NCBI GenBank assembly: GCA_020912385.1
Contig: CP087213.1
Location: forward strand, 2,356,001 to 2,420,000
Reading direction: 5' to 3'
Origin: Neofusicoccum parvum
Taxonomy: Eukaryota > Ascomycota > Dothideomycetes > Botryosphaeriales > Botryosphaeriaceae
Length of the DNA stretch: 64,000 nt
In this document: in pieces, positions 11,802 through 23,204 of the stretch
Position numbering within the stretch: position 1 is the first letter of the stretch
How the letters are laid out: each line of letters opens with the position of its first letter
The notes under the pieces: generated by a model
Database searches by the model: none
Seen by the model: the letters and a program-made list of their open reading frames with translations, nothing else
Told to the model about the DNA's origin: nothing
Translations under genes and position numbers: made by a program

Positions 11802-12343
11802 TCTGTGAGTTTGTCGTGGGCGGTATGCTGGGAACAGGAGTTACAGTTGGATGAAAAGATGAACTGCGCAGCTGATATCTATGCCATCAAGATGCGTAGA
11901 AGCATTTTCTTCTTATACCCAAAACAATAGCGGAGGCAGTGTGGTCTGGGAGGGCACAGCCTCGATAACTTCGTCGCACGGACACATTTAGACGCGTAGA
12001 CATTCTTGGCTGCAGGTACGAATAGGCCGAATGGAGTCAATATCTATGATCACGGTAGGTTTGTGGACTGGCTGGAGTCCTCCTGCGTGTTGGGGTTCTG
12101 TGGCTCAGCATAAGCAGCGTGGTGCCAAGATGCGGTTTTCGCATCAAAGAGCGAAATTCGCTCCAGGCATCAGCCCCCACCAGTGAAAGCGGATTTCGGC
12201 CCTCGAAGAGCGCATTTCGCATTTGAAGCGGACGGATAGCGGGGCGCAGAATAAAAACCTGCTATAAAGCATGCAATGGAGTAGCGACGTTTCTCTCATT
12301 TAGCTCAAGAAGAACACCAGTTATAGCCGCACTGTCTTTGAAG
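11802..12343. promoter_or_regulatory. Divergent promoter between transporter and AtuA-like gene
   Basis: This 542-bp gap separates the starts of two genes that point away from each other. It holds a pair of matching elements, AGAGCG-AAA-TTCGC at 12148-12161 and AGAGCG-CAT-TTCGC at 12207-12220, 59 bp apart, and a small inverted repeat TGCG..CGCA at 12131-12143. These could be operators for a shared regulator, for instance the Zn2Cys6 protein at 14561-16562. Confidence 0.5.
12262..12269 (+). promoter_or_regulatory. TATA box of the AtuA-DUF4387 gene
   Basis: CTATAAAG lies about 75 nt upstream of the ATG at 12344, a normal distance for a fungal core promoter. Confidence 0.4.
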
Positions 12344-14508
12344 ATGTCCGTTCCAGACCTTAAAAGTGATGGAACTGTACCGCTCTGTCACATAGTGACT
12401 CCAGTTGGCATGCTTGGGTATGGACTCGACGAGTTGCAAACATCAAACGCCCTTCAGAGCCTCGCCGCAACAAACATACCGACGGCGATCATCCTCGACT
12501 CCGGCTCCACAGACAGCGGTCCTTCAAAGCTCGCTCTGGGCTCCATGTCATGCCCACGGTCATCATATTCGAGAGACTTGGCAAAGCTGTTGAAGCTGGT
12601 CGATACCTTCCGAGTTCCCCTGATCTTTTCCTCGGCAGGTGGGGACGGAAGCGATGAACATGTCAAGGAAATTCTGGATGTCATTGAGGAGATCGCATCG
12701 CAAGAGCAAAACGAGTTAAGTAATCTGGATAGTTGTATGAAACTCCTTGCTAATCTTGTTGTAGACATTACCGCCTCAATACCATTGCTATCTTCTCTGG
12801 GCTCAAAAAGCAATTGGTGCTCGACCGGCTCAGATCTGGCGCCATAAGCGGCTGTGGGCCATGCGTACCGCAACTGACGGAAGAAGACCTCGAATCAACC
12901 AATACAATCGTCAGCCAGATGGGCCCCGAGCCCTTCGTCGACGCCATGACCGCAAACCCAGACTTCAACGTCATAGTCGGCGGTCGCGCGTACGATCCGG
13001 CGCCCTTCATCGCCTACGCCTGGTTCCTCTCCAAGAAACACATCGATAACGCCAGCCCAGAAGAGCTCCAAACCATCACCGGGGGATTCACCCACATGGG
13101 CAAGGTCATGGAGTGTGGCGGACTTTGCGCCGAACCCAAGTCGCCGGGCGCAATCGCGACCGTGTACCGGAACGCCACATTCGATATCGCGCCTTTGGAT
13201 CCGCGGGCTCGTTGCACACCCACGTCTGTCGCCGCACATGCATTGTACGAGAAATCTCAGCCTGATATCCTGCATGGCCCCGGGGGCTACTTGGACTTGA
13301 TGAGCGCGAAGTATGAGCAGCTTCAAGATGGGAGGACTGTCAGAGTGCACGGAAGCCTGTTCTACTTTTCCAAGAGCATGGGGCTTCCGTACCAGCTGAA
13401 GCTGGAGGGGGCAACCACAATTGGTTATCGGACCATGTATATGGGTAGTGTTCGAGACCGTAGGATCCCCCATGCTACCGAGACCTTGCAAGAGAACTAA
13501 TGCTGATCTCGACCAGCAATACTCATCAGCCAGTTAGACAATCTGATCGAGCGTGTGAAGGGTTATGTTGCTATGCAGCACCGCGAGGTGTCTGGTTGTT
13601 GGGAACTTGACTTCCATATATATGGGAGGCAGGGAAATGCAAGTGCAAGCGATTCTGGGGTCTTCCTAGTCGGAGAGGTGCTTGCATCCTCGCAACATCT
13701 GGCAACGAGTGTTGCATCCACCGCACGGATCGCCACCATTGTGAGTCTCGCATTTTTCCTTCACGCTCATCTGATATTGGCTAACGTCTCACAGCACGGG
13801 GGCTATCCGGGGCAAAAAGCAACTGCGGGGAACTTTGCATTTGGCGTTGGTGGAAAGACTGAAATCGAGTTGGGAGCGTGCCCAAAATTCTCGATCTACC
13901 ATCTCATGGACCTTCAAGATGGAGAAGAACATCTTCAGCCGAACTGCGACACCAAGGCTGCCGCGAGTATCTTCAGTCAAAGCGTGTCAGTTATTGGCAA
14001 AGGCCGAGCCCAGCAACAACAGGTATCGGACAATTCGCTACACCCCTCTCAAGCTTCAGTGCAGGACAAGACAACTCACGTAGAGAGAAAATCCGATATC
14101 TCACAAGAAGACACGACTTCCAGCCTCAACGGGTTGGCTTCTCCATCAAAGCTTGTGCATTTGGCCCGCGTCTTGCGGTCGAAGAATGCAGGCCCGTACG
14201 AGATTACTCTGGACGTCTTGTTCGAGTCAGAACAGGTGTACCGCCTTGTTCAGCAATCGGAAATGTTGAATCTGAAGACAGTGTCGGACGCATTGAAACT
14301 GCCACCAAAGGAGATCATCTGGTCTGGGTTCTTTGATCCAGCGCGGGCGTTCAAAGTAACCATACCACGCGTAAGAGGAGGGGAAAAGGTAGCGGCCGGT
14401 AGCTTCATGGAAGATGACGTGCACGGCTCTCAACAACATCTCGGGCTTGTGAACATGGAATTACCTGACAGCGTCTTGCAGGGAATAGCAAATCTGCAAG
14501 GGGTGTAG
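12344..14508 (+). CDS. AtuA-like protein (DUF1446) fused to DUF4387
   Basis: Exons 12344-12714, 12765-13459, 13517-13740 and 13795-14508 give 667 residues with consistent phases. The N-terminal 420 or so residues are an acyclic-terpene-utilisation AtuA/DUF1446 domain: GGDGSDEHV, ISGCGPCVPQLT, VGGRAYDPAPF, a segment rich in HMGKVMECGGLCAEPKSPGA, and HGPGGYLDL. After a variable linker of about 120 residues the last 100 residues are a DUF4387 domain beginning HLARVLRSKNAGPYEITLDV. In bacteria the two domains are usually separate neighbouring genes; the fusion is a known fungal arrangement as far as I recall. The biochemical step is not established; AtuA belongs to citronellol/geraniol breakdown in Pseudomonas. 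A frame with TTG at 12338 is rejected in favour of ATG 12344. It ends 52 bp from the stop of the convergent Zn2Cys6 regulator and starts back-to-back with a carboxylate transporter, which suggests catabolism of an imported acid. Confidence 0.88.
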
Positions 14509-14560
14509 ATTGAATAGCTCTTGTTTTTTTGCTACTCTAATCTTAAACCATGATGAATCT

Positions 14561-16562
14561 TTAATCTCGTTCGCCCTCTGTTTCGAAGTTGAAGATGTCC
14601 CACAGAGGATCATTCCAAAAGCCGCTCGACAGAGCCATGTCTGATGGCCACGGATCCGTAGCTTGGAAATCCAGCTCCGCATAGCTTGTGTCTGTGAATG
14701 AAGCATCTCTGTGAGTGTGACTAGCCGTAGGTTCCGATATCTCCACATTTTCGCCACGCACCTCTGCTGCAGTGCTGATGGCGTCCAAGACAATGGATAC
14801 TCCCATTCGATCTGTCACTCGAGGTTCAGCACTTTTGTTTGCAGCGGGCAGTTTTCGACGAAGGGTCTCGATGAGATGTACCACTCTTCCATACTCATCC
14901 CTGCTGTGGATTGCACAGAGCTTGAACATGCCGTGAGCAATCGTGACATGGTCGGCGGCGAGTTGCCGCTCTTCCTGATTTACGCCGCTGTTTAGGCTGA
15001 AATGTTTCAAAAGAAAGACGGTAGCGAAGGCCAGGCCACGAAAGTAATTTTTGGGCAGGGTTCTTTGCCGCTGAGAAGGAGTGAGATCGCCACAGTCTGC
15101 GGATATGTCATTCACCTGAGCGTTCGCAATGTGTACGATACGCAGCGAGGTAGTGAATCCGAGCCTAAGGAGTATATCACTCGTGACGATGGCTGAATGC
15201 GCTTTCGCGGTGACAGCGGCGTAGAAATGCAGCTTGGTGACCAGTACGCTGTATTCTGCCATGCTTGTCCATCCGTCGGGAAAGGTGATCCTGATTGCCG
15301 CAAGCTGATCGTCCAGAAGCTGAATGAGGGAAGCATCCAGCACATGACCTGCTCCTTGCGAGATGACACTTGCAAAACTTGCTGCAACGAGCTGCACCCT
15401 CACCTGTAATGCGAAATCTGTTGGTACTCGATCTTCACTCAACAAGGTTCGGACGGCAGCAAGTTCTTGTGCAGATACGAGTAACGGGGGAAGACCAAGG
15501 TGCATGCCGAGGCTACGAACGGAGTCTTGTCAGCAAGTGTTATTTAAAAGATAGCATCCAACTTACGAGGTGCTGACATAGAAACATCCAAGCCATGTTC
15601 TTGCTCTGGAGCGAGGGCTTCCTGATACTACCCCAATACTGCGAAGAGAGGGTGGAAGGCTGGAGCGATTGAGGCCCATGTAAAGTGCTGAGTTGATTGC
15701 AATGCCACAATACAACCAACTTGGATCTTCTTGTTGACGCGCGACGGGCAGGGGCCACATGCACAAGTACAGCAAAGCTTGAATCTTGTGCAATGGCAAC
15801 GGAGCGTTCAAGGCCTCTGTTCTGAGAAGCTCCATGTACGGCTCTTGGATATTGGCAAAGATATCGTCATCGAAATGGTCGGAACAATGTGAAGCAACAA
15901 CAGCCACGATAGTCCAGAAGAGGAATGGGGAGGAGTGATGAGCTTCATCGATTGACACAGGCCCAATGACCGGGAGATGAGGATAGAAACATTCCGTGAA
16001 CCTCACGACAACGTTAGACCATGGCTTTTGCTAAGTAGTGTCATGAACTTACAGCTTAAAAACATCTATGACTGTACCTTTGTTGATGTGAGTGTTGCCA
16101 AGACGAACAGATACCAATTTGGAAACAAGATTGTGGTCTGCCATCTCTGGGTAGGCAGGAAGTGCTTCCCCTGGCACTCCCTGCCCTGGGCCAGACTCAG
16201 AGTTTGCTGGGACCTTTGGTGCATTTTGCTGTTGGCATCGAAGCTCCTGCACTTCTTTCGATAGTGTTTCGAGTCTCCTTGAAATTAAGTCAGTCGTACG
16301 CGCAGAATGTGTAGGCACTGGATCGCCGGTGAGAACATACTTTCTTGCTGGCGTTCTTCGGAACGAAGGGTCAACGGTACAATTCAACCTTCTTGTTTGA
16401 CATCTGGAGCAAGAATTTGGGAATTTGGCCCTCGAGTCGCATCGGAGCTAGCGATTCGTCAGCTGTAGCTGCTTCTGAGTAGGAAACACGCACCTTCGCT
16501 TGCTTGCACTCCGTGCACGACTTGACCGGACGATTGCCAATCCCAGAACCTTTTGACGCCAT
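14561..16562 (-). CDS. Zn2Cys6 transcription factor with fungal_trans domain
   Basis: Minus-strand exons 16494-16562, 16341-16447, 16053-16277, 15567-16001 and 14561-15512 encode 595 residues. The binuclear zinc cluster has Cys at 16, 19, 26, 36, 39 and 46 (CTECKQAKLRC then CSRCQTRRLNC) and is itself split by an intron after K23. A short coiled coil (RLETLSKEVQELRCQQ) for dimerisation follows, then the fungal-specific regulatory domain (LFTECFYPHLPVIG, the CMWPLP region, TWLGCFYVSTSLGMHLGLPP). It should bind CGG-containing DNA in the nucleus and control a metabolic pathway, most simply the neighbouring AtuA-like and transporter genes. The intron at 16278-16340 is 63 nt with no stop, so a retained form 21 residues longer is possible. 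Confidence 0.9.
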
Positions 16563-16972
16563 ATCTAGCCGCAGCGAATACCTGTCAGATCGCAGAAAAG
16601 ACTCTCGTACGAGTTGTTTTGAGTAGGGGGGGTGAGGTGTTGCATTGCGCCGCACGTCAGCACGAAAACGGCCTCGGGAGGATTGTCAGCCACGCCGCTT
16701 TCCGCCCCGCAATCCTACAGTGATATGAGTTTAGGTAGCAGGGCGGTGAGCCCCACTCGGCTTTCGCTTGACACCTCATCATCGCCCGTCTTTCCGCATC
16801 GTCCGACATCGTGTTTCGGATCTATTCGCAACTCCAGAGTTTTAGCTCATACTTGGGCGTGGGTAATGTCGGCAACGTGTTGATGCAGAACAACAGCTGT
16901 GTGCAGGAGACGCCGGTCGAGGTGCTGGCGGGAGGATTCTTGGGATTTACTGCGACTTCTATACTATAATTT
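16563..16972. other. Intergenic, promoter of the Zn2Cys6 gene
   Basis: This 410-bp stretch lies between the start of the Zn2Cys6 gene and the stop of the MFS gene, both on the minus strand. It should hold the regulator's promoter and the transporter's 3' end. No other feature was seen. Confidence 0.4.
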
Positions 16973-18379
16973 CTAAGTGCTTTCTTCCTCCTCATCGCTG
17001 TCCTCTATGGAAGCAGTCATTCTTGTTGGTTGAAGCTGCGAGAAAACGACCCACATTATCATCGTAAGCAATGACAATACAACAAGTGCATACTGGAATA
17101 CTCCAATACCGAGCTTTTGAATAAATGCCCCAATGCCAAAAGGCAGAAGCGCACCCCCCAGCTGGCCGACGGATGCCACAAGAGAAACCGCCAGAACATG
17201 GTATTCTCTTAGCAGCAATTGAGTTAAAAGAACGATGCCGGAAGTAAACAACGGGCCCATGAAGAATCCAAGCATGGTCATGGATATGAGAGATGCAGCT
17301 GGTTTCCGTACTGCGGCAAAGACGATTTCGAGTGGTATGATGCAGAAGAAATAAAGGAGAGTCGCGTGGCTCACTCCAATCTTGTCTGTTACAGGCCCCA
17401 GGGCAACCCTTCCAACAGCCATGCCAGCCCAGAATCCAGAAGACGCTAGGCTGGCTAGGTAGGGTGTCGCATGGCGGGCTCTTGTCATGAAGGACACAAC
17501 CCAACCTGATATCGCCGTTTCAGTGCCAACGTACGCCAGGAAATACGCGGCAGACGTCCAGACTGCGGGATGCGTGAAGACAGCGTTGAAGTTGACATTG
17601 TCTTGTGTTCGCCCCATGTGCTCGTTGTGGCAGCGGTATCTGGATGCATTTTCATATCTGAATGCAGACACCAGGATAACGAGTTCGATGACCGAGGCTC
17701 CAGCCTGTTCACCCCCACCATTAGTCTGACCGTCCATGACGCCACGGAGAGGAAACAGATGGCTCACCAGCACAAAATACCACTCGTACCACTGCCTGTG
17801 GCCAGCGGAGAGCATTGCATTAGCAAGAAATGGACCGACGGCTGCACCGACTGAGAATGACCCGTGCAGGAAGCCCGATACTGTGTTTGCATTACTCATG
17901 CTCGCCACCCATGCACACCAAGATCCATCGAGGAGTCCAGTTCCAATCGCCACGATCGCGAAAGCCAACAAGACTAGGGGGAATGGAGGACACAGAGCAA
18001 TAAGCGCGGCAGAAATGACGTGGCAGACTGGTCCAAGCAGTGCGATACCTCTTTGACCGAATCGTGAATGGATGAAGTCGTTGGATTGTGCGACGAGGAC
18101 GTAGCCGATGGGCCCGACGAGGAAGACAAGCGAGACTTGGACGTCTGTGAGGGAGTAGTAGTGGGATATGTGTGGCAGCATCACTCCGGTTGAGGAGGCA
18201 AACAGGCCGAGGACGACGAAGGAGGAAATTGTGGCGGTGACTCTGAACGTGAGGCTCGTTCGTTTTTCATAGACGCGAGCGGCTTGCAATTCGTGCAGGA
18301 CATCTCCAGTATCAGATACGGGGTATGCTGGGTTAGAGAGGAGAGATGATGTCTCGTCGAGGGGACGATGCGATGTCAT
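16973..18379 (-). CDS. MFS transporter, BSC6/YCR023C-like group
   Basis: Minus-strand exons 17768-18379 and 16973-17704 give 447 residues. The protein has a short polar N-terminus, about twelve hydrophobic segments and a signature A-like loop (NDFIHSRFGQRG) between helices 2 and 3, with a second-half counterpart GPVTDKIGVSH. The spacing and the short loops recall fungal permeases related to yeast Bsc6, whose substrates are unknown. The 63-nt intron at 17705-17767 is in frame and without stops; splicing gives the smooth junction YFVL/AGASVIELV at the end of helix 6, while retention would insert 21 polar residues, so splicing is preferred. In-frame ATGs exist upstream of 18379 (near 18406), so the N-terminus is not certain. 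The tail is acidic (DSDEEEE). Confidence 0.85.
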   Translation of the reverse strand: MTSHRPLDETSSLLSNPAYPVSDTGDVLHELQAARVYEKRTSLTFRVTATISSFVVLGLFASSTGVMLPHISHYYSLTDVQVSLVFLVGPIGYVLVAQSNDFIHSRFGQRGIALLGPVCHVISAALIALCPPFPLVLLAFAIVAIGTGLLDGSWCAWVASMSNANTVSGFLHGSFSVGAAVGPFLANAMLSAGHRQWYEWYFVLVSHLFPLRGVMDGQTNGGGEQAGASVIELVILVSAFRYENASRYRCHNEHMGRTQDNVNFNAVFTHPAVWTSAAYFLAYVGTETAISGWVVSFMTRARHATPYLASLASSGFWAGMAVGRVALGPVTDKIGVSHATLLYFFCIIPLEIVFAAVRKPAASLISMTMLGFFMGPLFTSGIVLLTQLLLREYHVLAVSLVASVGQLGGALLPFGIGAFIQKLGIGVFQYALVVLSLLTMIMWVVFSQLQPTRMTASIEDSDEEEEST

Positions 18380-18902
18380 ATTATGATTTGGAGACCGTGG
18401 ACGCATGTAGAGAGGCTGTGGCTGTCGGCTTGCACGCACTGCTGCGGGGTTCTCGTGCCAGTGCCACTTGGCCTCTTAGTAATCGAAGCCCTCGCAATAA
18501 AGTACACATCAGCGTGGCGATCTCGGCCTTCTCCCTATGTTGATCCATCCAAATGATCGCTTTCACGCCAGCTGAAAACCGCGGCGGCCCCTGGACCTGG
18601 AAACCGGACAGTAACACGGTCAGCTTATGTTGGGTTAGTGTGTCGGCAGTCGGCTCTCAGCAGTCGGCAGTCGGCAAAGCGCGGGCTGCCCGCTCGCCGT
18701 AGACTTCGCCCGTCGGCACTGGCTTTTGTTGACCTGCACGGCTTTCCATCTACATGCTGCTGCGGGCCAGAACAGTGAGCCAGGCACACGCTCCCCCGAG
18801 ATCGCGAACTGAAGGCCCCTCCCTGGTGTTCTGCAATGGGACAGCGGCTGCTTGCGTGTCGGCGGGATCGAGTTCTGCGTATTAACCTCTACACGTGTCA
18901 GC
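18380..18902. other. Divergent intergenic region between MFS gene and second regulator
   Basis: The starts of the MFS gene (minus) and the Zn2Cys6 gene (plus) face away from each other across 523 bp, so this is a shared promoter region. It contains the second GGCAGTC repeat cluster at 18643-18676. No further element was recognised. Confidence 0.45.
18643..18676. repeat. GGCAGTC repeat cluster, second copy
   Basis: Units of CGGCAGTC or CAGTCGG occur four times with one diverged spacer (CTCT) inside the divergent promoter. The unit is the same as at 9051-9071. Confidence 0.5.
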
Positions 18903-20913
18903 ATGCGCAGCGGCCGCAGAGAGAGCAGGCGAGCACGGCTGGTGTGTGCCGCATGCCATGACCGAAAAGTAGCCACCACAGCCGATATTTTCCTCCGTGC
19001 AGCGGCTCACAGGGCTAGGTTCGGTGCGACCTGCAGGACCAGGCCAGGGACACATGCACCAACTGCCAACGAGGAGGTGTGCAATGCCGGTATGTTCCAT
19101 CACGACCCTTGTTCATACAGAAAGCCCTGACTGTCTCCTCCCAGACTCCACGTAGGCGCACGAAAGCGAAGGGTGGAAGCTCGAAGATCCACTTCGCTTG
19201 CCGCCAGGGCGCCGCCCAACGACCGCCAAAGCCAGCCGCAGCCGGCTCCTTCCGCTCCGAACGATGCCTTGGTGTCGCCGCAGGAGACAGCGGTCGGCAG
19301 CGAAGCTTCAGAACAAGTCCACTGCGGCTACATCGGGGACAGTTCTGTTCTTGCCTACTCTACCGATGCCGTCGCGCCTCGCCCAGACGGTACCCTCCTA
19401 CCCGGCGAAGCGGATCCTATCCTGGCTGCCACGAGAGCTCTTGAAACACCTTCCTCTGCGCTTGCAGGAGCACTCATAGACTTTTACTTCCGAGAACTCT
19501 TTCCTTTTGTGCCCGTGATGGACCGGCACGAGCTTCAGGCCCGTGATGCTTCGCCCCTCCTTCGGCAAACGGGTTACTTCGCAGGCAGTCTGATGCGTCG
19601 GCCCACACCAGGCCCCGCGGCTTTTTCCACTCGGAATCTGTACATCAAAATCAAGACCCTGCTGTTCCTGGGAGCGGAAACAGAATCAATGACGATCCTA
19701 CGCGCACTTTCCATGCTTGGATCCTGGAGCCCGAACTCGCCCGAACTTGTTACTCTTGATTGCCCTTGGCAGTGGACTGGCATGGCTGTCAGGTTAGCCC
19801 TGCAGCTCGGTCTACACAAGGAGGCTACATATGGCTCCAGCTCGGACGATAAGTGCAGGCGCCGAGTTATGTGGTATCTCTTCGTATGTTCCTGCAACAA
19901 CCTCGCGTGAGTTCTATGGCTGATCTTGACAGAATAACGACACCCTTCAATCCGCTTGCTACGGGCGCCCGCCAATGCTACGACTGTCGGATCTCGACCT
20001 CAAGCTGCCAACAACCGATGACTTTCGCTGTCCAGATGTTGCAGCCATGACCTTCTGCGCGATGACGCACTTGTGCGTGCAAATCAGTAGGATTGAACAG
20101 CTCGGTGCGCTATCGCAAGAGGCCACTCCGACAGAAATTTCGTCTTTCGTGAACGCGCTCCAAGAGTGGATCGAGAAGCTGCCACCGGAACTGAGACTCT
20201 TCGACGCCCAAGGTCAACGGCTGCCATGGAGTCGACTTGCCGCCGAGCTACACATCTTCTATTTCGTTTCCATTATTGTCATGTATCTCCTTCCTGGACC
20301 CCACAGACACGCCGTCAAGTTCTGTGTTTCCTCGATCATTGCCTCTTCCTGTGCCGCTCGCCTGTACGAGGAGATTCTGCACCGAGAAGAAGTCCTATGC
20401 CTCCTTTCCATCCACGGCTGGGCCAACCTGGTCTCGGCGGTCCCCCAATTCTACTGCGGCATCAAATTCCCCCACTACTCGGCAGTCTGCGCGGAAGAGC
20501 TGAGCATCAACCGCGCCGTCCTGACCCAGATGCGGGACAGGTATCCGTCTGCAGACGTCGTGCTGCGTAAGATCGACAGCCTTCCGCGGACGGACACGAT
20601 CCCGAATCCTCGATCCTCGGCCGCGGAAAGCTCGTCAAGAGCACGCTACAGCCAAGTAGAAGGCTTGGAAGACTTTGGCAACGCTCAACTCCCGGACGTG
20701 GCGGCACTGCTCCCGTTCCCCGACAGCCTCTCGCCCAAGATGGGATTGCTGCCCCCACAAACATCATCCGAAGGCTTCGATGCCAGTGCAGACGTGGGAT
20801 CGCCCACAATGCAGTTTGACCTGGACTCGCTGAGCTGGCCGCTTGACATGTCCGCTTTCTCTCTTGCAAACTTGGAAAGCTTGTTTCCTTCCGAGCCGGG
20901 GTTTCAGATCTAA
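18903..20913 (+). CDS. Zn2Cys6 transcription factor with fungal_trans domain (second)
   Basis: Exons 18903-18968, 19019-19089, 19145-19883 and 19933-20913 give 618 residues in frame. The zinc cluster has Cys at 15, 18, 25, 35, 38 and 45 (CAACHDRKVRC and CTNCQRGGVQC) and is split by intron 1 after K22. The regulatory domain begins near LIDFYFRELFPFVPVMDRHE and includes the region LDCPWQWTGMAVRLALQLGLHKE and the RRRVMWYLF segment typical of cutinase-factor-like regulators. A Ser/Pro-rich acidic tail may activate transcription. The first two exons were found only by matching the cysteine spacing; the ATG at 18903 is the only in-frame one upstream of it. It is divergent from the MFS gene and may regulate it. 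The target pathway is unknown. Confidence 0.88.
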
Positions 20914-21212
20914 GCAAAAGTGGCATACTGGGATTGACCCGTAACTGGTTGATGTAGTGATTCAGCAAGGGCACAAGGGTAACGAATAGACATGCGGGGT
21001 TGAGGATGAATTTAATGGTCAGTTCCGGGATACAGCCATGTCTGCGAGTGCTTAGACGAATCAAGATGCAGTTGGAAATGCAGTTTGTATTTGATGAAGT
21101 TCAAACGTGCAATATCATCATTTGTCGTCAAAAAAGCATCTACATACACATACAACACGGCAGAGAGAACTAAGATATTAGAACTAATCATTGCATTGTC
21201 TACCACCGAAAA

Positions 21213-23204
21213 TCAAGTTTGAGATGGCAAAGGAGGCAAAGTCGTTGTATGGGTCGTCTTCTCCGTGCCATTGGTTGCATATGTGCTGTTTGGTGATACA
21301 GGAATCTTCCCGGTCGCAATGTCGAAGCCGTACGATGTACGGTTGAATATTTGGAAAGCGGCGGCGGGTTGAAAGACTACTCGTGGATGATATGTGAGCC
21401 AGATGGACTTCTGCACAGGTGCTGGAATATGCAGAATGTGCATGAAAGACTTACAAGGAACCTCGTGGCCTGCATTCCAGACACGGGTGAAACTGAGCTT
21501 TCCGTACTGTCTTGTCTCGCCATACGCTTGGCCATCGACCATGAGGTTCGTGTATCCGGCGGTGCTGAATTCCTCTGCACCTGTCCAGTTTGCTGCAAGA
21601 GAAAGCGCCTCCCCGCCCAGCCAATTACAGATGTAGTCGGCATCTCCATATACCAACGAAACCTGAACGTCCCATTCGAGGAGCTTTTCCAAATCCGGTA
21701 AATATGGCGCGGCAAAATCTCCGGAGAGACTGAAGGCGTTGTAGATGAGATTACTCGAGGTGTAGTTGAGGTCAACACCGAGTGCATTTTGGATGGGTGC
21801 GGTGTTCAAATAAGCCTAAACACCACATCAGTCTCTTTCAGGAATGTTTAAGATGCGGAATCGATTCACACTTACACGCCAGAAGTCCGGAGGTACGTCT
21901 TCGCCGTCGCGGTATCGCTGTATATTGTTAGCCATGGCTTTATGTTTCCAGTGGCTTAAGGAAACTTGCGATATCGTAGGTTCCACGGTCTTCCACTTTG
22001 AAAGTATAGTAAAGTCCCTCTACATCTGCTTGACAAATGAACTGCGCTGCAGAGCAGCTCACACGCCGAGTCAAAGACTCCCGATCAAGGTAGGCACAAT
22101 AATCCAACTTTTCTTGACAGCCGCCTGGCCTTCTCAGCGCCCAGTCTCCATGGTCGTAAATCGTGTCGTTGATCAGCTTGACTCCATATGTGTTCTCGTG
22201 AGTGAATCTGAGCAGATATTCGGTCTGGGTTGGCTCGTCCACAATGCCGTTAACAATCCCGAGAGACTTCATGTTGAGCTTTCTGCCTGTAGTGGTGTTC
22301 TGGTCAATCTTTTCGTTCTGATCGTGGAAATATGTGAAGAATGCAGGACCCCAGTGACCGCCAAATGATTCAGCCCTGAAGCGTGAGTCAGCTTTGCATC
22401 CATTTGGAGCAACGGATGTCAACTACCAGAGGTGGAAGTCCGTGGACTCAATTTCCGAGTTCAGCTGAGGGAGAGCGCTGTAGAAGCCTTGGACCAGTTC
22501 CCAGGCTGTCATTGCAGCCAATGGACTGTTGTCTTCTTTAGTTGGGTCTATGACAGCCCAACGCCCCTCTTTTTCGTCGGGACCGCCAGTATTGTCCACA
22601 ATGAGGTATGTCGGGTCGAGGTATCCAACTTCCTCTTCGCTGTACGAGAATCCTGAATCGATTAGTCGGCATATTAATAATGCCGTTCTATTGCTTACCG
22701 GTTCCAACAGGCTGAGATAAGAACAGCAGGTTCGAGATCTCCGACCAGGCATAATCACGGAGAACGGTGGTCATGTTCTCCACCACCTCGCAGGGTCCAA
22801 TCTCTTCGAACAGACCAATCAAAGAATCCGAGCCGGGACCTCCGTTCAACCAGAGAGTGACCTTGCACCGCACGGGTTAGCAACCCCAAGATATTCACTT
22901 TCTTCTGAAAGTCGTAGCTTACTGGGTCAATGGCTGGATCTCTTTTCGACTCGAAAAAATAGAAGAAGACATGTACATCAGGCGCCACGTCAATGTAGCC
23001 ACTGTACGAGTTCACACCGGGAGTGGTTTCACAAATTCCCTCTTTTCCAGGCTCTTTGTACCGGATTGTCACACCTGATGGACTGGTGATTGTGGTAACA
23101 TTTTGAGCTGCACCCGGTGCCTGTCTTGGGCGGACCACACGAGCAGCGGCCGGAAAGCAGAATGAGAGTATTGGAAGAAAACTGAGAATCGTCAGTGGTT
23201 TCAT
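21213..23204 (-). CDS. Secreted serine carboxypeptidase (S10)
   Basis: Seven minus-strand exons: 22923-23204, 22699-22861, 22427-22652, 21970-22375, 21876-21917, 21455-21815 and 21213-21376; 547 residues. A signal peptide ([21 protein letters not shown]) directs it to the secretory route. It should remove amino acids from peptide C-termini at acid p[15 protein letters not shown] is the oxyanion-hole region; the catalytic Ser is in [10 protein letters not shown], the Asp in [14 protein letters not shown] and the His in NAGHEVPFFQP. Many NxS/T sites suit a glycoprotein. The intron at 21918-21969 begins with GC (ATC/GCAAGT) instead of GT, and exon 5 is only 42 nt ([14 protein letters not shown]), yet the joins are all in phase. 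The 3' neighbourhood is convergent with the Zn2Cys6 gene. Its genomic companions are a GH127-like enzyme and an amino acid permease. Confidence 0.9.

Noticed and set aside
9051..18676. The two GGCAGTC clusters as terminal repeats of a mobile element
   Set aside because: Too short, unequal, no flanking duplication, and ordinary genes without transposase lie between.
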